Source of the DNA: SZUA-365 sp049663345
GTDB taxonomy: Bacteria; Bacteroidota; Ignavibacteria; SZUA-365
DNA length: 27,435 nucleotides
Reading direction: 5' to 3'
Assembly (NCBI GenBank): GCA_049663345.1
Contig: JBATDG010000131.1
Span: 1 to 27,435, forward strand
In this document: one piece after another, positions 24,701 to 27,435 of the stretch
Layout of the letters: each line of letters opens with the position of its first letter
Numbering within the stretch: the stretch's first letter is position 1
The notes under the pieces: generated by a model
The model's input: the letters and a program-made list of their open reading frames with translations, nothing else
Databases searched by the model: none
What the model was told of the DNA's origin: nothing
Translations under genes and position numbers: made by a program

Positions 24701-24790
24701 CGCGGGTACCATGTGCTGCGTGAACTCAACGTTCTTCCCTCGATTACCTACAAGGCCAAGATCCGCAATACCAACGGAGGAAACGCATGA
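21725..24790 (+). CDS. actB: Alternative Complex III subunit ActB, molybdopterin-fold/iron-sulfur protein
   Basis: A 1021-residue periplasmic subunit. The twin-arginine signal TRRTFIGLM (Arg49, Arg50) and a Cys67 after AATG suggest Tat export and perhaps lipidation. Residues about 75-760 resemble a molybdopterin oxidoreductase catalytic domain that in ActB proteins holds no cofactor. The C-terminal part (from about 790) is a PsrB/NrfC-like ferredoxin domain: CVGCNACVIAC, CQHCEKAPCENVCP, CVGTRYCSNNCP and CTFC...CQQACP. In the third, Thr replaces the second Cys, matching the single [3Fe-4S] cluster beside three [4Fe-4S] clusters known in Act complexes. It takes electrons from quinol oxidised at ActC. 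Overlaps actC by 4 nt. Confidence 0.95.
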   Translation: MSDTDTSKNKTYWKSFKELGSDPAVLEQLKHEFPADYDEPSSGASTITRRTFIGLMAASAALAATGCRRPEQKIVPYVKKPEYLTPGIANYFATAFTHQNFASGLLVRSREGRPVKIEGNDQCTISGGKLLPIVQASLLSLYDPDRILRPTVNSSDSTPLNAMRRMADAIREVTAKGKSVRVIVDEHASPSLAKLYGELEQMLPNTRVVTWPAIVAGGAAEANRQLLGIDAVLVPDLSRADVILGVEADFLGADPEALYHIRNFAKRRKPETGSPDMSRFYSAEATMTMTGSNADTRIRIKPGEIDEFLLALLHELAVVKGKGGFDASLVSQLAGKSNDRFPEIKRIASDLAAKPSVVMVGRHLPAHTHALGVMLNQALGAIGAGRIIDPAQALPYSNAKNAGIEALKKEMESGSVGVVIFADSNLAYALRSGSFRALVSRVLYRFSLSQYADETSKVCSIFVPVNHYLEAWGDVRMLDGSEGVVQPLIAPLNDGQPSLADTLMGVAREYEKKNFETTPTFYNYVQKRWREEHFPGSGRPSFDGYWNDVLRNGRIEGSLPARSAAMNGAAASNMLRKAVKSAAAQTSGTAMVLGVLPSNTLYDGRYANLGWLMELPDPVTKVTWDNVAIMSKTTAARLNVETGDVVSVKTKAGTQKLPAFIQPGVSDNAIFTQTGFGRSEGGRVSADKGVNAFALMSGTDTIGYVPVTVEVTGEKYPVATTQDHHSLSGDELYDIDRTDIVKEGTLAAFLKNPASLYTNDVPLYGADKNTDRPISIMTPHDYSKGHRWGMAIDTSACVGCNACVIACVSENNIPVVGKDQVLRGREMHWIRIDRYYVGDDEKPETLLQPMLCQHCEKAPCENVCPVAATTHSPEGLNEMTYNRCVGTRYCSNNCPYKVRRFNYLNYHKDDREPVNMVFNPDVTVRMRGIMEKCTFCVHRIDEAKYHAKNEGRDMLKDGEVVTACQQACPADAIVFGNTNDPDSAVSKHRASDRGYHVLRELNVLPSITYKAKIRNTNGGNA

Positions 24791-26217
24791 GCAATGCGAC
24801 TGACAAGAATCGTCAGGATAACTGGAATATCGAAGGCGGCGGAACGCTGGCTGTCGATTCACTGGAGTTGCGTGAACCTCTGGTAGAAGGGAAGCCCGGG
24901 CTCTCCGATGTCACCGAAACCGTTTCGCGTGTCGTTGAGGGCAAGCCAACCAAACTCTGGTTCGCTACCGTTACTGTGACTGGCATGCTGGCCGCCTGGG
25001 GCATCATCGCCATCCTCTACACAGTATTCACCGGCATCGGCGTCTGGGGCAACAACCAGCCTGTAGGCTGGGCCTGGGACATCACGAACTTCGTGTTCTG
25101 GATCGGCATCGGCCATGCGGGAACATTGATCTCCGCGATCCTTTTTCTGTTCCGGCAGAAATGGCGCACAGCCATCAACCGCGCCGCCGAGGCGATGACG
25201 ATTTTCGCTGTAATCTGCGCATTGATATTTCCGATCATTCATACCGGTCGTCCCTGGGTCGCCGTCTACTGGCTGCTGCCGCTGCCGAATCAAATGCAGA
25301 TGTGGGTGAATTTCCGCTCGCCGCTGCTTTGGGATGTGTTCGCCGTCTCGACTTATTTCGCAGTCTCGGCCATGTTCTGGTTCGTCGGCTTGGTGCCGGA
25401 TTTCGCCACGCTGCGCAACCGCGCAAAAAACAAGATCGGCAAGGTGGCTTTCGGATTCCTCAGCATGGGCTGGACCGGCGCCAACCGCCATTGGCATCGC
25501 TACGAAAAAGCCTATCTGATTCTCGCCGGCATCTCGACTCCGCTGGTGTTGTCTGTACATACCATCGTGTCCTTCGACTTTGCGGTCTCAGTGATCCCCG
25601 GCTGGCACACGACGATTTTTCCGCCGTACTTCGTCGCCGGCGCAATCTTCTCCGGTTTCGGCATGGTGCTCACGCTGATGATTCTCGCACGCAAACTGCT
25701 CAACCTCGAGCAGTTCATCACGCGCAAGCACATCGATAATATGACAAAGGTGCTGATGGCGACGGCGCTCATGGTCGGCTATGCATACGGCATCGAATTC
25801 TTCATCGCCTGGTACAGCGGCAATCCCTACGAGCGTTTCGTCTTTATTAACCGCGCGTTCGGTCCCTACAGCTGGGCGTACTGGACGATGGTCAGTTGCA
25901 ACGTATTCATTCCACAGCTGTTCTGGTTCCGCAGCATTCGCCGCAACCTGCTGATCACCTGGATCATCTCGATTTTCGTCAACATCGGCATGTGGTTCGA
26001 GCGCTTCGTAATCATCGTCACGTCGCTGCACCGCGATTTTCTTCCGTCGAGCTGGGGCATGTTCACTCCCACCTGGATCGACGTCTCGATCTTTGCCGGA
26101 ACGGTGGGCCTTTTCCTGACGCTGTTCCTTGTCTTCGCGAAATATCTTCCCGTGCTGGCTATCTCCGAATTGAAGGGCATCCTTCCCGGAGCGCAGCCGA
26201 AGCACGGGCATCATTGA
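24787..26217 (+). CDS. actC: Alternative Complex III subunit ActC, NrfD-family quinol-binding membrane protein
   Basis: A 476-residue integral membrane protein of the NrfD/PsrC family with about ten helices. GIGHAGTLISAILFLFRQKW is the conserved quinone-site helix with His, and IIHTGRPWVAVYWLLPLP and SMGWTGANRHWHRYEKAYL are typical ActC blocks. It oxidises menaquinol and passes electrons to the [3Fe-4S] cluster of ActB. It starts with an ATGA overlap of actB. The first ~55 residues are hydrophilic. Confidence 0.95.
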   Translation: MSNATDKNRQDNWNIEGGGTLAVDSLELREPLVEGKPGLSDVTETVSRVVEGKPTKLWFATVTVTGMLAAWGIIAILYTVFTGIGVWGNNQPVGWAWDITNFVFWIGIGHAGTLISAILFLFRQKWRTAINRAAEAMTIFAVICALIFPIIHTGRPWVAVYWLLPLPNQMQMWVNFRSPLLWDVFAVSTYFAVSAMFWFVGLVPDFATLRNRAKNKIGKVAFGFLSMGWTGANRHWHRYEKAYLILAGISTPLVLSVHTIVSFDFAVSVIPGWHTTIFPPYFVAGAIFSGFGMVLTLMILARKLLNLEQFITRKHIDNMTKVLMATALMVGYAYGIEFFIAWYSGNPYERFVFINRAFGPYSWAYWTMVSCNVFIPQLFWFRSIRRNLLITWIISIFVNIGMWFERFVIIVTSLHRDFLPSSWGMFTPTWIDVSIFAGTVGLFLTLFLVFAKYLPVLAISELKGILPGAQPKHGHH

Positions 26218-26232
26218 GGAGGTGCGAGAGAA

Positions 26233-26772
26233 ATGAAAAAAACGGCAGGAATATCCGGAATCTTTCAAGACCCTGACGCCGTACTGGCCGCCGCAGCGGA
26301 AATCCGCCGTGCTGGCTATAACAAATTCGACTTCCATACACCGTATCCACTGCACGGACTCGACAATGCCATGGGCATCAAGCGCACCGTGCTTCCGTGG
26401 ATATCGCTCGGTGCGGGCATCATCGGCGCCGCCGCCGCGCTGCATCTGCAGTGGTGGACCGGCGCAGTGGATTATCCGCTGGTCATTGGCGGGAAGCCGT
26501 TTTTCGCTTTCGAGCCGTCCATTCCCATCGCCTTCGAGTTGACCGTCCTCCTCACGGCGATCGCTACCGTGGTTGGAATGTTCGCTCTCAACCGGCTTCC
26601 GCAGTGGTTTTCGAAATGGCAGAATGACCCGCATTTCCTGCGCTCGATGGATGACGCCTTTGTCGTCACCGTCGATGCGGAAGACCCGCTTTATCATGCG
26701 GAGAAAACGCGTGGGTTGCTTGAATCCCTAGGTGCAGAACATGTACGAATCGTGGATTATGATGAAGAATAA
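26233..26772 (+). CDS. actD: Alternative Complex III subunit ActD (DUF3341)
   Basis: A 179-residue membrane protein with two central helices (IKRTVLPWISLGAGIIGAAA and FELTVLLTAIATVVGMFAL), a DUF3341 N-terminal segment (GIFQDPDAVLAAAAEIRRAGY, FHTPYPLHGLD) and a C-terminal cytoplasmic part with FVVTVDAED. It is a structural subunit of the complex. GAGGAGGT (26216-26223), overlapping the actC stop, lies 9 nt before the ATG: the strongest Shine-Dalgarno in the operon. Confidence 0.94.
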   Translation: MKKTAGISGIFQDPDAVLAAAAEIRRAGYNKFDFHTPYPLHGLDNAMGIKRTVLPWISLGAGIIGAAAALHLQWWTGAVDYPLVIGGKPFFAFEPSIPIAFELTVLLTAIATVVGMFALNRLPQWFSKWQNDPHFLRSMDDAFVVTVDAEDPLYHAEKTRGLLESLGAEHVRIVDYDEE

Positions 26773-27415
26773 ACGCTCTCTCTACTATACTGCGGCTGCG
26801 GCGGGTGTCGTGGTCATCGTGCTGTTCATCCTCTGGGCCGGAAATGATTTCCAGGCGCTGCGCTCGACCGAGCCGCCTATTCAGATCCGCTTCGATATGC
26901 AGTATCAGACGAAAGTCAGCGCACAGCAGCCGAATACGTTTTTTGCGGATGGCAAATCCATGCGTGATCATGTGCCCGGCACCGTGCCTCGCGATGGCAG
27001 CATCTATCCTTACACAACTTTCCAGGAGGCGGAAGCGGAGTTGAGCAATCCTGTCGCAGGAAACGGCTCCGCACTGGCTCGCGGGAAAAACCGCTTCAAT
27101 GCCTTTTGTTCTCCCTGTCATTCCGTAACGGGGCAGGATACAACAGAAGTCGTACGGAAGGGATTGCAAAAGCCGCCGAACCTTGCAGGCGTGAACGCGA
27201 AGAGCTATACCGATGCGCATATCTTTCACGTGATCAGTGCGGGACAGAACATCATGCCGGGCTATGCCGACAAGCTGAAGCCCGAAGACCGCTGGGCCAT
27301 CGTCAATTATGTGCGGGAATTGCAGAAGGCGCCGCTTAAATATGCGGAGGCCGCAATTCCTGCCGCTGCTCCTGCGGATTCCGCAGCAACCGCCAAAGTG
27401 AACACGGGAAAATAG
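26759..27415 (+). CDS. actE: Alternative Complex III subunit ActE, monoheme cytochrome c
   Basis: A 218-residue cytochrome with one heme c site CSPCH (Cys117, Cys120, His121) and a Met in QNIMPGYADKL as probable sixth ligand. One N-terminal helix (LYYTAAAAGVVVIVLFILWA) anchors it; there is no lipobox, unlike lipid-anchored ActE of some Bacteroidota. It accepts electrons from ActA and passes them to the oxidase or a soluble carrier. Tandem ATGs at 26759 and 26762 both overlap the end of actD by 14 or 11 nt. The C-terminus is Ala/Pro-rich. Confidence 0.93.
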   Translation: MMKNKRSLYYTAAAAGVVVIVLFILWAGNDFQALRSTEPPIQIRFDMQYQTKVSAQQPNTFFADGKSMRDHVPGTVPRDGSIYPYTTFQEAEAELSNPVAGNGSALARGKNRFNAFCSPCHSVTGQDTTEVVRKGLQKPPNLAGVNAKSYTDAHIFHVISAGQNIMPGYADKLKPEDRWAIVNYVRELQKAPLKYAEAAIPAAAPADSAATAKVNTGK

Positions 27416-27416
27416 G

Positions 27417-27435
27417 ATGAACACCAGCAACACCC
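27417..27435 (+). CDS. actF: ActF (quinol:cytochrome c oxidoreductase membrane subunit), first codons only
   Basis: An ATG one base after the actE stop, with five further codons (MNTSNT) before the window ends. Position and tight spacing fit ActF, the second NrfD-like large membrane subunit that normally follows ActE; the sequence itself is too short to identify it. Confidence 0.5.

Overview
The window looks like a chromosomal segment from an aerobic, chemoheterotrophic-type member of the Bacteroidota/Chlorobiota/Ignavibacteriota (FCB) group, possibly a Kapabacteria-like lineage. The evidence is a C-terminal type IX secretion sorting domain on a giant secreted protein, an Alternative Complex III (Act) cluster joined to an A2-type cytochrome oxidase, a DUF302/DUF6132 pair, and Shine-Dalgarno-led genes of fairly high GC. 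The phylum call is an inference from gene content only. All genes I can support lie on the + strand.

Layout. 1-1479: end of a tandem repeat, then thymidine phosphorylase. 1562-6841: a 1759-residue secreted protein with a von Willebrand A domain, nine related ~120-residue modules, a cohesin-like region and a T9SS tail. 6842-8349: an O-methyltransferase and a YgjP-type zinc metallopeptidase, preceded by a leader with competing inverted repeats. 8352-8562: a 19-bp hairpin tandem array and a 7-bp repeat. 8639-9465: an ECF sigma factor overlapping a small zinc-binding anti-sigma factor. 9646-10199: DUF302 and DUF6132 proteins, ending in a 22-bp tandem array. 10381-11350: a [4Fe-4S] protein with a well-formed CRP/FNR-type class II promoter in front and a rho-independent terminator behind.

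11683-27435 (running off the end) is one tightly packed respiratory super-operon. In order it holds a lipoprotein cytochrome c, oxidase subunits II and I, heme A synthase, heme O synthase, oxidase subunits III and IV, an ABC-2 type transporter pair, a SCO copper chaperone, a DUF420 (CtaM-like) assembly factor, a small CPNC-motif membrane protein, then ActA-ActE and the first codons of ActF. It encodes a menaquinol-to-oxygen chain: ActABCDEF oxidises quinol and passes electrons through cytochrome c to the aa3/caa3-type oxidase. The heme and copper assembly factors sit inside the same transcription unit. Most gene junctions are 4-nt ATGA overlaps or gaps under 60 nt.

The most unusual signals are structural. 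Unrelated short tandem-repeat families sit exactly at gene boundaries. One of them, derived from a three-hairpin repeat element, has expanded in frame inside the 5' end of the SCO gene and appears to have supplied it with a new ribosome-binding site and start codon. I saw no tRNA, rRNA, CRISPR array, transposase or prophage gene.
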